Origin: Kappaphycus alvarezii
Lineage: Eukaryota; Rhodophyta; Florideophyceae; Gigartinales; Solieriaceae
Length of the DNA: 64,000 bases
Assembly (NCBI GenBank): GCA_002205965.3
Contig: NADL03000513.1
Location: forward strand, 1,240,001-1,304,000
Direction: 5' to 3'
Shown: one piece after another, positions 34,151 through 45,849 of the stretch
Numbering within the stretch: position 1 is the first letter of the stretch
Layout: the number at the start of each line of letters is the position of its first letter
The notes under the pieces: model-generated
What the model was told of the DNA's origin: nothing
Databases searched by the model: none
What the model saw: the letters and a program-made list of their open reading frames with translations, nothing else
Position numbers and translations under genes: made by a program

Positions 34151-36505
34151 GAAGATGATTATTAAATATCATGCGGAAAGCAGTAGGGCGGGATATGTAT
34201 CCTACTTTTTCCAAAAATAAGTCTGTTTTGCTAACCAGTGTCCTCAAAAATATTTACGCAAACATACTTTGTGGGAAATATGGTCGTTATGGCCATCATA
34301 AGAGTAGTTATAGGTCGAATAATGGCATCAAGGTGGAATTATGGAAGCCATAGTGGAATACATACCCGATTGAAGTAAAAAGTGTACAAGAAAAGGTTCC
34401 TGTAAACACGGTAATGCTTTAAAGACTCAGTAATCTTAACAATTTAGAGCAGCTAAACGAGACGCTAAAGTAAACGAGCTTTCAAGAAACCAATCCAAGA
34501 GCAAGACGAGCTATAATACATAACAGGGCCCCAACTATCTCGAAGGAAAAGAACTCACACATTATCTCCAGGGTTTCTCCGGCTACGAAGTTGAAGGAAA
34601 CAGCGAAGATGCGGAAAAAGTGATGTACCACTAGGGGTGTGTTCGGATGCATCTACAATAAGAACTATATCCGAGCTTCCGAGCTACCTACAGCGTCGTC
34701 CTGTATGACTCCAGGGCAATTGCTGAGATGGTATGCTGAGAGAACAAGGAGAGAGTTGAAGAAGATCTTGAGGCCTGAGAAAACCACAACCACAACCAGA
34801 CGTCTATATTTGTCTCTATTAGATACTCAGGAGGGATTTAAGGGTACAGATTGACTTTAAGTAAGTCCCAAACATCATATCAGGAGATCTAGCTGCAGAG
34901 CTAGGCTTCACCATCCTTGCCACCGCTGGGAGGATTTCTGTGGCGGATAAGACTATGTATCAATGCCTTGGTATTATCGAAAAAGTATCAGTATTGTTCG
35001 CCAAACTGAAAATAGGGCTGTACTTCTTCGCAATGTAAGCACATGCCTTTGATTTCATCAGAAGGGCCCCGGCAATAAAGCAATTGGAAACATGTATCAA
35101 TCTGAATAATCAAATATTCTGATTCCAAATAAATGGAAAAAAAGTAAAAATACATTTTGGACAACGACAATTAGATTTTTTTGTATAAACAGAGCGGAAC
35201 AAACAGTGAAGAATTCACCTTCTGTGAAGTCAAGGTGGGAAAAGACTATACAGAACATGATGAAGAAAAATTATGAACTTCGCTTGCGGTGATCCAGGTC
35301 TGGCTGCCTCAAAGGCGTTAATAGGACAGCGAGCCCGACAAAATCCTACGAGGACGTAGTTTTGTGGAATATCATACCCTAAATGCAAAAAGAGCTTCAT
35401 GATAATAAAAAATAACCAAAGTTTTAGTCTGCGGGTACATTACGCCATCTTAATATTTCAATTACCAAACTTTCTAATCAAATTTTGGTGGCGATATATG
35501 AGCATCCTATACCTACAGCCAACAAACAATCTAAGTGGTAATTTTCGATAGAACCGCGGAGGTTTTGAATTAGCAAAATACCGGACCATTATTGGCAAAT
35601 TGAAGCATCTTTTTCTCCCTGGAGCGGAGAAAACTGCCTCAGTACTAACCAAGAAAAAGGTGATCACTTGAAATTCGTGGGACCTATGACTGGTCAAATT
35701 CCCTGTTACGCATTAATTAGAGCTGACTAAAAGCGAGTGTTAACCGGTTTACCGTAGGGTACGAAGTGATCCACCGAATTGACTAAACTATACAAGAAAA
35801 CTTCACGAGTACTTTATAAAATGGAGTTATCAGGACAACATCATCAATTTGACTTGGTAGTAGTCTTCCCAAAAACAGATGGTAAGTCGAGGTTTTGTGT
35901 CGACTATCCCTTATTTGGCCAGACAATGGTCCCAGATTCCCTGTCACAAATATGGAATAAATTATAGAATAATTGAAAGGAGATACTACTTCACATCTAC
36001 TGACTTTTGTACAAGATATTCAAAGATCCTTGTATCCAGTAAATTCAAAGCTATGGCCACTTTCACATGCAAACTCGGCAAATTCAGGCTCCAAGTTATG
36101 CCCTTAGGCCCTACGAACGCAGAGAAAACCTTCTAAAGAATTCTGAATAACGTGTTGAAGTTTATTACCATCATAGGGGTGTTTTTTGACAACAGGGTCG
36201 ATTTTTCGGAAACTTTGGAATCTTACCTGGACCAAACTAGACGAGTTATTTATAATCAAACTGGGCAAGTGCTTCTTCTCCTAGAACTACATATATTCGC
36301 TTCATTATGTGGTGGAAGGCAACAGTATTAGGGCTATCTAGAAAAGAGTTCTAGGTTCAAAAGAGCTCTTAGACCTGCGTCAAAAACAGAGTTGCGTAGT
36401 TTTGTTGTCTTTGCATCGTAGTATAGACAATTTATTCATAATCGTGCAAAGATTAATGCCCCGTTACATACAGTAATGTCAACGTTTGTAATTTTAAGTA
36501 GGACT

Positions 36506-36573
36506 AACTAATGGAACGTTCCATTAGTTTTGGTTCGAGGAAATTGTGTTAACACACTTTCCTCGAATCAAAA
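36506..36573. repeat. Two adjoining palindromes
   Basis: 36506-36529 is a perfect 24 bp palindrome (AACTAATGGAAC and its complement). 36528-36573 is a 46 bp palindrome centred on GTTAAC, with two mismatched pairs. They overlap by two bases and lie within element E between its RT and RNase H relics. Neither is shared with the other elements at this point. Confidence 0.85.
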
Positions 36574-38025
36574 TAGAAGCTTTGCGAGGCACAAGTACTC
36601 TTACGACTGGACTTAAAGAAGCCGTTCTTTTTCGAGACTGAAGCGTTGGAGCATTCTTTCACTTCTGTTTTCTCTCAAAGAGACGATAATAGAGGGGCCC
36701 AAGAATCGTACGAACAGATGTTGAATTTAAAAATATGAAAACTAAGGGACGCCATATGGAATTCATAGCTTACAAAAACTGGAGATGCAATGGGGGCAGG
36801 AGGAGTAGCTAAATAATGATTCTCCAGAAAAAGCTGAGGACATTCACTGTCGGGTCGAAGGCATTTGCCATTAAATGTGAGGTATTGTAGAAAACCGTGA
36901 ATTTTTCCGCGTCCCGTGCTACGAAGGATCTCAATTTGTGCCTAATAAAAACAATCAAGGAATCAACATTACGATATACGGTCAAGCTTTGGAAATAAAT
37001 CGAGAAGGCCTATCTATGCGCGATTTCTTCTTCCGTACCATGAGAGAACCGACTATCTTTGTATGAATGAAACGTAGAATGTCCCAGGAAATGTACCGCA
37101 TGTACAGTTTTAATCCACAAAGCTCATATTTTCAAGACCCTAGGTGGTCATATTTTTCTGTACATGACCTCCGTTTACTATTAAGGGTCCTTTTTCGTTT
37201 CACAGGGTTATTTTCGGTGATGAAAGTCCAGAGATTGTAAGTAAAGTATTCCGCTAAGCTATAGGAGGTTACGGAGTAGTCCCATCCGTCAAATAAATAC
37301 TTCAACGTAGTTCGAAACGCAATTCTATTTCTCGGAACCACTTATACATTGAAATATAGGGCTCTAAACATATTCCCCGACAAGGAGTATAGTTTGGCCC
37401 CCTATTCTCTCTCGGATCCACATGCTTAGCCCCCACAGAATGGGAACACAGTGGATGTTGAAAAGCCCCTTGAAAAATTATGAATGATCAGATGCTGGTC
37501 TTCGTAATGCTCTGATCCTCCAAAAACAGGCCGCGGAAATTCCTCGAGGAATTCTCGTGCCCCACCCATCACTGCTGAAGCTATGCTTGAGCTTCCATCA
37601 GGATAAGCCTATCCTACTTCATCTACAACCCCACTTTACAATTGTACACAACAGTTTATCGCTGTAAACCAGTTTCTTCTTGCTTTGAGATGTTACAGAT
37701 GACAAAAAAGACGCTACGAATTATATTTACAGTATCTTTTTGTCTTTGGTTCTTCTCGCTACACGGAGTGCACTGGTCATACTGTGGTGCATTCCTGTTG
37801 ATGCCTGTATTCTTCTCATTTTGACATCATCAGGCTGATATGTGAATCCATGAAACGAAGTGAGGTATCGTGACGAGAACATACTTCTTGGAGCACCATT
37901 TTGGTTGTCTCTTGATTCCCTATTCCTTATAAAGACCTCATATTCATGAGAACAGACTGATGAAATGGGAAGAAGAAGCAGAAGAATAACGAGGGGGCAA
38001 TATGTCCCTCTTGAGCGAGGGACAT

Positions 38026-39441
38026 GTCAAGCTAGAAAGTAAAGATATCCTATCTACGCGTGGAAACTAATTCCCATGGAATTACTACCTAAAATTTCTT
38101 TTCTTTTGTATCATTCTTCACTTTCTTTCTTTTTGGAAACGAAATTTACACTTGTTTACAATATTTTGCTTTTCTCGTTTCTTTTTTATTTGTGATTAAC
38201 TTCTCCTTTTCGAGCAGTTCTTCTACAATTCCCGTTTATTTGGTTTTATTCGATCCCGAATAACTTTTTTCGTAATCAAGATTTATTCACGTGATCGTCG
38301 CCATATATAATCCATTTAAAGGTGTTTTCCACTAATCCTCACTATGAGACCGTTTTCCGCCTATTTTTTCGATTCAGCAGGCCTGAAAATCTGACCCTTT
38401 TGATAATATTTAAATCGGTTGATTTCTGCCTGAAATTTATCAAATGCCCTCCAACAACAGAAAAATGACAAATAACACCCCCCTTGGAAGCCACCATTCA
38501 CGGAATACCCCCTTTTGCCCCATTTCCAATTCTTTACATCCTCACCCCATCATTTGCTCCTTCATTGCCTTCACTCCCAAAAAACGTAGAATACTACCTC
38601 CTTCGCCGAGCCAGGAAGCGCCCGCTGAAGCTCGTTGTTTATCCCCGGCTAGAAATCGAATTACCGGAAGTACTGGGAGAGCTGCGAAAAAGAAGACAGT
38701 GATGCAGGTGAGTTCTTCGAGGGGTTTATGGCTTTAGAGCTCGTCTTCAAGGTAGGAGAAGAGATGAACATAGGTTAGAGTCCGAAGATGGAGAAAAGGG
38801 GGCCAGGGGTCCGAGCGAGAAGAAAGAAAGGGCGGAATTGGTAACGCTGGAGGATGGGGAACATATTACATGGAACTCATATATATAAGTTCCGACCTTG
38901 GGTCTGGTTTAAGTGAAATTACATGGGTTGGATATCTCGGAGGAAGGAATAAGAAATCATGAGCCGCTCAGTAATATTGTGAGGACTACAGGAGTACTTA
39001 CGATTTCTTGAGGGAAGTAATCGGTTCTGATGCATAGGATAAGGGCTTTGAGGAGTAGCTTTATCTAGTTTCTTTGATGGATGTTTTATGAAATTGACTG
39101 CTTCTAAATGAATATTTTTCTTACTTTTCTGTTGCTTTTCGTTGTTTCATCGAAGTTTTGGTTTTAAAAAAATTGTATATAAGCTGAATAATTTGCTTTC
39201 TGCAGGACGAAGGAGGAAAGTTGGGACTTGAATTCGAACTACAAACCTTCAATCAGCTCCCTTGCATCTAACTTAGGTGGAATAGTGTGCTCTGTAAAAT
39301 TTGAGTACTAGAGAAATAACATTTTTTCACGTTCACTCTTCTGCTTAGTCCGTAACGTGTACTGAAGCTCTTTAGTTGCTTGGAAAACTCTCTTCCTAGC
39401 TCGAGCTTCATTTTTCCGTTGACACCACTTTTACCCTATAG
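38026..39441 (+). repeat. Old long-class LTR of element E with U3 frame relic
   Basis: Begins TGTCAAGC right after an end resembling the pol end of A (CTTGAGCGAGGGACA). A U3 frame at 38484-38702 encodes VEYYLLRRARKRPLK, which parallels ADDYIRRQTKKQIIE in element C's LTR. A LDISEEGIRNHEP-like stretch near 38930-38975 marks the C-terminal part. The TATA GTATATAAGC lies near 39175-39184. The end near 39441 is approximate. Confidence 0.6.
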
Positions 39442-39909
39442 ACCCCCATATTACCCAAGGAAACAGCCAATCCCACCCGCCCACTCGCTGTGAGCCCCAT
39501 TAACCCCACCACACCTGCCCAGCTAAGCCTGCCTCCACCTCACCCGTATGCTCTCATCGCAAAGAGGAGCCCCAACTTGATCACGCTCTCCCTGGTCCCT
39601 CCAGCTCCGCGCCCCGCCTCTCGAGAGTCCTGGAACCTCTGCTTGTGATCCCCGGGAACTTCTCCATCTGCAACCAAACGACGTTAATCGTAGACTGACG
39701 ACGCCCCTGCTGCGGATCTCCTCATAGTGCCCATTACAGCCACCTTGTCCATGGCGGTTCTCCCTTCTAACGTCTTCTCCTTGGTGTCACAGGGTAAAGG
39801 GTCCGCCGCGCCAGTTGCCATACTGCCGTCGACCTCCAGCATCCAACAGCAATATGTCCCACCTCCGGCCTAGGGAATGTCAAGAGACCCACTCTGTCAC
39901 CTCTTTCCA
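39442..39909. other. Unassigned C-rich stretch
   Basis: Strongly C-rich plus strand between the LTR of E and element G. Its composition resembles the LINE 5' region at 52124-54103, but I cannot align it. No RNA gene or clear coding frame. Confidence 0.35.
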
Positions 39910-42760
39910 ACTATCGCCGCGTCCACAACCTGTACTCCGCGAGAATTTCAAGCCACCCAGCCAACTTTTGGGTCCCGTCCTTCTCTTTAAATACTTTGTC
40001 GAGCGCCTGGTGCTCGTTCACTAACGTAAACCTCTCGAACGACAGAGAGTATAGCCAAAATTTCGTCAATCCAAAAACGACCGTCAGTGCCTTTTTCTCG
40101 CATACAACGTATCTTCTCTCCGACTCTTCCAACGTTCTGTTGGCAAACTGGACTGGAAGCAGACCACCTCTTTTATTCTTTTGGGACAAAAAGGCCCCAA
40201 CTGCATGGTATTGTGCATCCGTTTGAACTATAAATGAAACCTTCAAATCAGGATAAATGAGGACTAGAGGGGCGCAAAGATTTTACTTAAACGCCTGGAA
40301 GGCCTGTTTCATCTCCTAGTTCCAGACGAATTTTCCGTTCCTTGACGTGTAAGAATAAAGCAGGGCTTCCATTTTAGCGAAATGCTTAAAAAAAACTCCT
40401 ATAGTGCGAAGCGAGGTCAAGAAAACTTCTTTACCCCGTCTTCGAAGCTGGCCGGGGTACCACTTTAATTTTCGAAAGCTTGTCTGGGTCTACTTTTATC
40501 CCCTATCTATCTACTACATTGCTGGATAGTTTTACAGATGTATGTGCGATGAGAAATTTGCTTACCTTAATCTTTAAGCGATTTTGGATATCCTTTGAAC
40601 TACTTATTCCACATGAATCACATGATTCTCCAGTTTCTTCGGAAATATCACCACATCTCCGATGTATACCATTGCAAAAGGCAGTCCATATAGGACCTCA
40701 TTCATGATTCTTTGAAAGGTAGCCGGTGCGTTCATGAGGTCAAAAGGCATCATTTCGAATTTGAAAGCTAAGATTTTAGACTTGAAGGTCGCCCTTCTCT
40801 TTCATTCCTCATCTAATTCATTCTTCATCAAAGGAAATTTACCAGTGGCCACAATAACCGTCGATCGTTTTGAAACATTTCCTATCTCTCATGTCTTCAA
40901 GAATTTTCTCCATGTCGGGAATTTGGAACTGATCCTGTACTATATTCGCTCAATAACCTGTAATCAACGATGAAGCTTAGTTTTCCATCCTTCCTGATCT
41001 AGATGAAAACCGGGAATGACCATAAAGAAGGCGTATGTGATATAATAACATTTTCTCTTCGATTATCTGACCCCAATTCGGCCGCTAGCGCAGAGCTATA
41101 CGACATATCGGTTTTCGTTCTACTAACTCATGGACGAGCTTTAAAGCAACATTTGCTTGATGAAATCCTGAAAACTCCCTTGAAATGACTTCTGATGATA
41201 AAATTATCTCTGAAACTTGCTTGGCTGTTAAGGAAGGGAGATGAAAAGTCTTTTCTAGATTTCTCCTGTTCTTTTTTTCTTCTTCTGTTCGAATTCTTTG
41301 GCAGTTACCTTCTTTTTATACTCCCTCGAGGCCAATTTCTTCCGTCAAACTCTCATTTTGTACACCTTGTTTCGAGTTTCCAGGTCCAAATTGTCCGCGT
41401 ATTGCGAAGCACTCAGGTTTGCTCTCATCTTCGCAGTCCATGTCCTCATCCGTTTCGAATACAGAGTTTGAACCGCCCCACGCGGAGCTCTGGATACTTT
41501 CTTCCGTGTTGTACAAGCGGTTATCTCGATCCACAGACCTCGAATCTTCACTCCTTTAGCTGGAAGTGAATTCTTCACTCTTCGTCCAACTTAATTTACC
41601 GAAACTACCGCTCCTGTCTTAGTCGAATGGCATTTGGACTTTTGTTCCGTATATTTGATTTGACAAACTTTTAGTACCTATATTTATGCATGTTTCCAAT
41701 TATTTCATCGCCGAGCAGCCAACGTTGAAGTCAAATGAAAGTTCAGGCATGACTAGGGTTAAATTGACTTTTGGATCTGCGAAGAACACTGCAGCATTTT
41801 CGACTGTTTCAATACATTGAGAGAAGATACCATCAGTGACGGTTATCTTCTTCGTTGTAGGAATAGCGTTGAGGCCAATGTGATCCAACAAGATCTACGA
41901 GATCAAGTTCGGAACAGCATGTGAATCGAACAACGCTTCAGCCGTGGTTCCTAAAAACTTGATCGGTACTAGCTTAAGACGTCTCTGGGTGGCGGAGGCG
42001 GATTCAGGCATTAATCTCTTCCTGCCTGCGAAAAAGATGATTTTATTCAGTTCTTTCCTCGCGTCATCTCAATCCTCTCTTAACAGTTGGTCAAATGCCA
42101 TTCCCGTTGGCACTGCCGCCAGTTCTGCCACCAAGTTGGTTTTTTTCTCGTAACCTAGGACATCCTTAGATACGCCCTTGTTTTCGTTTTGCGTCCTCAT
42201 TTGCCGGGATTTCACGGTCTCTGGTCCTGGAATAGTAACATAAAGCCTCTTGTTCCACGGTTCTATGGGGCCGGGAATACAATCTATAATATCCTTCCCC
42301 ATCTTGGTTATTTTTCTAGAACGTTGCCTTCCACATCCCTTTTTGTCGAGTTTACCTGGTTGGATTCTTCGGCGACCGAGACGTTGCAGACAATTTTCTG
42401 GCTTTGCTCCAAATTACTCTTCAACATTTTCAGCTTAGGAACCGAATAACTCCGTACCTCAGACATATTTGACCGACGGCCGTACTTTTGACCAGCAGTG
42501 GATCTCATAGTGACCTTAACGACTACAGCACCCGTATCGACTGTTTCTGTGTGGATTATCTGGGCATCTATTTGCGAAGAGTCCCGGCTTATGATAATAA
42601 GGGCAAGCATTACATGCCTCGGTGGTCCCCGACAGATTCTTCCTTAGGGCCAGAGTCATGCTTTTCAACTGCGACGTCATCATTTAGGCGAATATCAAAG
42701 CGAGCATCCAGCCTTTGTGTGCGGTGTAGGGCGCACAAAAGATAATCGATAGATAAACTG
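39910..42760 (-). mobile_element. Old Ty3/gypsy element G, gag to RNase H
   Basis: Minus strand. Parts: gag about 42070-42750 with worn zinc knuckles and an ETLEDSKITG-like region; protease about 41700-41990 (GLNAIPTTKKITVTDG); linker about 41320-41570; RT about 40260-41190; RNase H about 39915-40250 (QTDAQYHAVGAFLSQKNKRGG, NEHQALDKVF). No integrase, accessory module or LTR is seen at the left side. Broken, dozens of interruptions. It is a distinct, older subfamily from A/C/D. Confidence 0.8.
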
Positions 42761-43724
42761 TTGGTTGATGCTTCCGGTAAATAGGCCGAAGCATCAGACC
42801 AGGGTTTATATTGAAAAATTACTCAACAACTGCAGAGATAAATTGTAAGCAAAGGTAATGAATTTAAAGGTTTCTTAGAAAAAGTGGCTGTAAAGGTATC
42901 AAACTACAAGGTTCTGAAGGCTCATATAGCAGCCATCAGTGATGAGGACAGCAAAAATCATCATGGAAAAGTTCCATTAGTCCGATTGGAAAGGACACAT
43001 AAAGTAGCTGCTGATTGGTCGGTTCCGAAATGTTTCGAGAACCTCGAGAGGTAGCCACTATGGCTTCATTTAATTGGCTTGGCACAAAGTATTATAATCT
43101 TATGTTTCACACTGGTGCGTAGTTACAGTACACAAGTTGCACTGATATCTTCGTACAGTTTAAATTCGTGATACAGATTACTGGAGGGACACTGCCAGGG
43201 TATTTAAGGTAAATTATGAGCATAATCGCTACATTTTGCTGCATACCTTTGACATCGTTTCGAACAGCTTCTAGAGCTGCCGACTTGGCTGTTGGCCTTT
43301 AGAAGTCCTTACATGGATTGATGAGGGCTCCATGTATATATTGGTCTCTTTCTGCATCGCCCCTAGTGCCTAAAAAGTTTCGGAATATCTCACAAACTGG
43401 ACTATATTGACTTCTAAATCGCTAAGATTTTGTGCTATTTTGATGAATGGAAGTATGGGAGGCGTCTGTACTCCATGGCCGCTCTGCATCTGAACAGGTT
43501 GGGGCTTTTTGAGAACGTTGGACCCTGCCTAAAATTTATCTTCGTAATTGCTCTCTGAATACTCTCCGCACACTTTCGTGCCTTAGAACTCCTAAAGATT
43601 TTCCGTTGCGTAATTGGGGTTAGATTACTGCCAATAGTGCGACGGTTGGCAGTCTGAAGAATAACTCGCATTCAAGCCATGTTGGAGGTTCTACGGTACA
43701 AACAAAGGAGCATTTCTACCGGCT
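42761..43724. other. Unassigned region
   Basis: Contains a small hairpin, GATGCTTC (42767-42774) with GAAGCATC (42788-42795), and a stop-free plus-strand run of about 68 codons at 42845-43052 (EFKGFLEKVAVKVSNYKVL) that looks coding in composition but has no clear ATG and no known match. On the minus strand 43435-43671 is an arginine-rich 78-codon frame, also unknown. Confidence 0.3.
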
Positions 43725-44425
43725 AAAAGGGAGGGGAGAGATTATGGGTCCTGTTCTCAGTGGTCGTAAATCATTACGAGTTGTACAGTGTGGCATAGAA
43801 GCGTGCGAAGGGTATCCAGAAATTAACTACAAATGCGGGCGGGGGGTGGAAACCTGTAGCCCCGCATCACTTGGAGACTAAACGCAAACCCGGTTACGAA
43901 GTCGCGGAGCTCCTTGAGGGGAAGAACTGCGACGGGAAGAAGCGAAGGAAGCAAGGCGGCAGAAAAAACTCTTGCCGTTGTCGCCCAAGGCTCCATAGAT
44001 ATCAATCCCGACGGGGTAGAGGAGGATATCGTTTTGGTCGCAGTAAGTTCCATAATGGAGATGTTTCTCGCGCTCGGCGAGTGTCGCGGCCGCGCCTGCG
44101 GTAGCCATACTTAGCGAGATGTGGCGGGGAGTGTAGGGGTGGGCAACAGTAACGTTGACGGCGATATCGGTACTGCGAAGCCCGTAGGCAACGGGAACGT
44201 AAATGTCCATTCGTAACGCGGGGGACTCCGAATGCCCAGACGAGTTGGGAACCTGCTAGAGAAGCGGGAGCTCGACAAGGGCGACAATCCCAACTTCCTC
44301 CCAAAAGCGGGCGAGAACGTTGCGGAGGAATTGGTGTCAACGTGTCATTCGCATTTGCAGGTCAACGTGTGTTGGCCGCTTGAATCTAAGACGGGTGCGA
44401 CGTCGGCCGAGCGCCGGGAGCAGAC
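43725..44425 (-). mobile_element. LINE C-terminus and 3' UTR (copy L5)
   Basis: Minus strand from 44425 to 43725: a helix with RNVLARFWEEVGIVALVEL-like sequence, then MDIYVPVAYGLRSTDIAVNV with TVAHPYTP, EREKHLHYGTYCDQNDI, LYPVGIDIYGALG, and a final SFASSRRSSSPQG region leading to the 3' UTR. The D...D-x-T-V pattern is the PD-(D/E)XK-like nuclease signature. The copy is cut at 44425 exactly where the end of element C's LTR begins, within the segment encoding a CSRRSAD-type zinc region. It is nearly the same as L7 and so fairly young, with at least one frame change. Confidence 0.82.
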
Positions 44426-45845
44426 TGATAGGGGTAAATCGTCGGGAGAAGAGATACTTAGAACCAACTACCCCAAGACGGAGGTGTTGCAAGCGACAAA
44501 AGTGCTACCGTGGTATAGTTGAACAAATAAAAAGGAGTGTATATGGGAGAGAGTTGAGAGGGCTACAAGCAAGTATAAAAGGGGCAGGGTCTACCACTGA
44601 CGCTCTGCGACCAGCTTGGGAAAAAGTTTTCTTGGGTCTGAAGTTGACTCTCAACTTCCTACTACTCGGAGCTTGACCTGAAGTTGTCTGCCAACTTGCT
44701 TGACCTCTCCATGAGGAAGCAGTTTACTCAGCTTATATAGACTTTTGGCTACCCGTAAAGTCCGAACAAAACTACCGAAGATACCAAGAAATGCATAAAA
44801 ATACTTTGTGTGGACAATATGCTCTAAGCAAAAGATACTTAAGAAACTAACAATTAATTTGGTCCTCTTATTTCCCATTCTCTAAATCAGATCCAAACAA
44901 CTCCTCTAAAATATCAATGCTGTCCAAGCAGTCCCCACAAATATCTGGGAATGGCTCACAGCTCTCTATTCCCCCCTGGGAGATATCTAGATTACTAAAG
45001 ATATCTCCATCCGGTTCCATCGTGGGCACAACTTGATCCATACTCTCCATTCCAGGCCCCACCAGTCCAACACTTTCCATTCCCCCTGTTCCCTCATCCT
45101 CCTCCTCCTCCTCCTCCTCATCCTCCTCATCCTCCTCATCCTCCTCCTCCCGAGCGTCGTGCACTAGCTCAGGGGCTAACCATTCCTCGAAGGACTCCCC
45201 GCTCTCCTCCTCGACCTTCTCAGCCTCTCCCTCACTTACCTCCCTCGCTTCTTCTTCTATGAAGAGGCGGCGAACGAACTCGATGATTTGCTTCTTTGTT
45301 TGCCGCCGGATGTAGTCGTCGGCATCGGTTGGCCCGTAGGCGGCGAGACGATGGCCATTGATGGGACAGGAAGGGCGGTTTTTGGAAATAGGGACAGAGG
45401 GGCGAAGGTTGTTCATTTTGATAGACGTTGGGGAACGGGAGGCAATGTAGGGTGTTTTGGGTGTGTGGGGGAAAGGGGTGATGAGTAAAATGATCGGGGG
45501 CATTTGGAACTTAGAATAAAGGGGTTTAAATAGGCTCCCGGGCAGGTTCTATAGATTAGGAATAGGTAAAATAAATCGGCAAGGGATTTTTGCAGTAGTG
45601 CATTTGCGCCCTTCTTCTCATAAAAGGCGAATTTGGAGGAGGAGGTAAGCTGAAAGGGAAAAGGGACTTGATTCGGGGTCGATTCAGAGGGTTAAATACA
45701 GTATAAAAATATCTAGATAAAATGGAAGTAAATTTGGAAATGACGGTGGAGAAGCTAGGGGCGGGATCGTTGTAGGTTGCTGGATTACATGAAGGGAGGA
45801 CCATTTCCTGTATTAAATGAGGGGAGGACCATTTTTTGTATTACA
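44426..45845 (-). repeat. Long-class 3' LTR of element C
   Basis: Starts (minus strand) TGTAATAC at 45845, ends CCCCTATCA at 44426; 1420 bp. It has TATTTAAA at 45525-45532 just before the U3 frame and CTATATAAGC at 44731-44740 as the probable promoter for the element transcript. Its first 50 bp contain a tandem repeat of a TGGTCCTCCC-type unit (45785-45840). Confidence 0.9.
44868..45503 (-). CDS. U3-encoded acidic protein of the long-class LTR (unknown function)
   Basis: An open frame of 211 codons inside the U3 of element C's LTR. In order: a Pro/Ser-rich basic start (residues 1-50), GPTDADDYIRRQTKK and a helix IIEFVRRLFIEEEAREV (about 55-90), a linker, an almost pure Asp/Glu tract (about 120-140), VVPTMEPDGDIFSNLDI, then ESCEPFPDICGDCLDSIDI and a C-terminal ELFGSDLENGK. 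TATTTAAA lies 22-29 bases before the ATG, which leaves almost no leader, so a later ATG (residue 29) is possible. Homologous frames are in six other LTRs here, always in U3. Long acidic tracts with bulky hydrophobics recall transcription-activation or histone-binding proteins, but this is a guess. It has no known domain. Confidence 0.6.
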   Translation of the reverse strand: MPPIILLITPFPHTPKTPYIASRSPTSIKMNNLRPSVPISKNRPSCPINGHRLAAYGPTDADDYIRRQTKKQIIEFVRRLFIEEEAREVSEGEAEKVEEESGESFEEWLAPELVHDAREEEDEEDEEDEEEEEEEDEGTGGMESVGLVGPGMESMDQVVPTMEPDGDIFSNLDISQGGIESCEPFPDICGDCLDSIDILEELFGSDLENGK

Positions 45846-45849
45846 CGCC

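Larger units (their letters stand above)
34160..39441 (+). mobile_element. Old Ty3/gypsy element E with long-class LTR
   Basis: Plus strand. Parts: nucleocapsid knuckle relic about 34250-34330 (CGKYGRYGHHKS); protease relic about 34870-35130 (ISVADKTMYQCLG); RT about 35780-36480 (KTDGKSRFCVDY, FTSTDFCTRYS); RNase H relic about 36600-36720; integrase tail about 37000-37080; accessory module 1 about 37100-37450; accessory module 2 about 37680-37960; 3' LTR 38026-39441. Heavily broken, dozens of interruptions, ancient. The accessory pair shows that the module duplication is old. Confidence 0.8.

Noticed and set aside
45085-45160. Tandem TCC repeat as an independent satellite
   Set aside because: It is the coding DNA of the glutamate/aspartate tract in the LTR frame.
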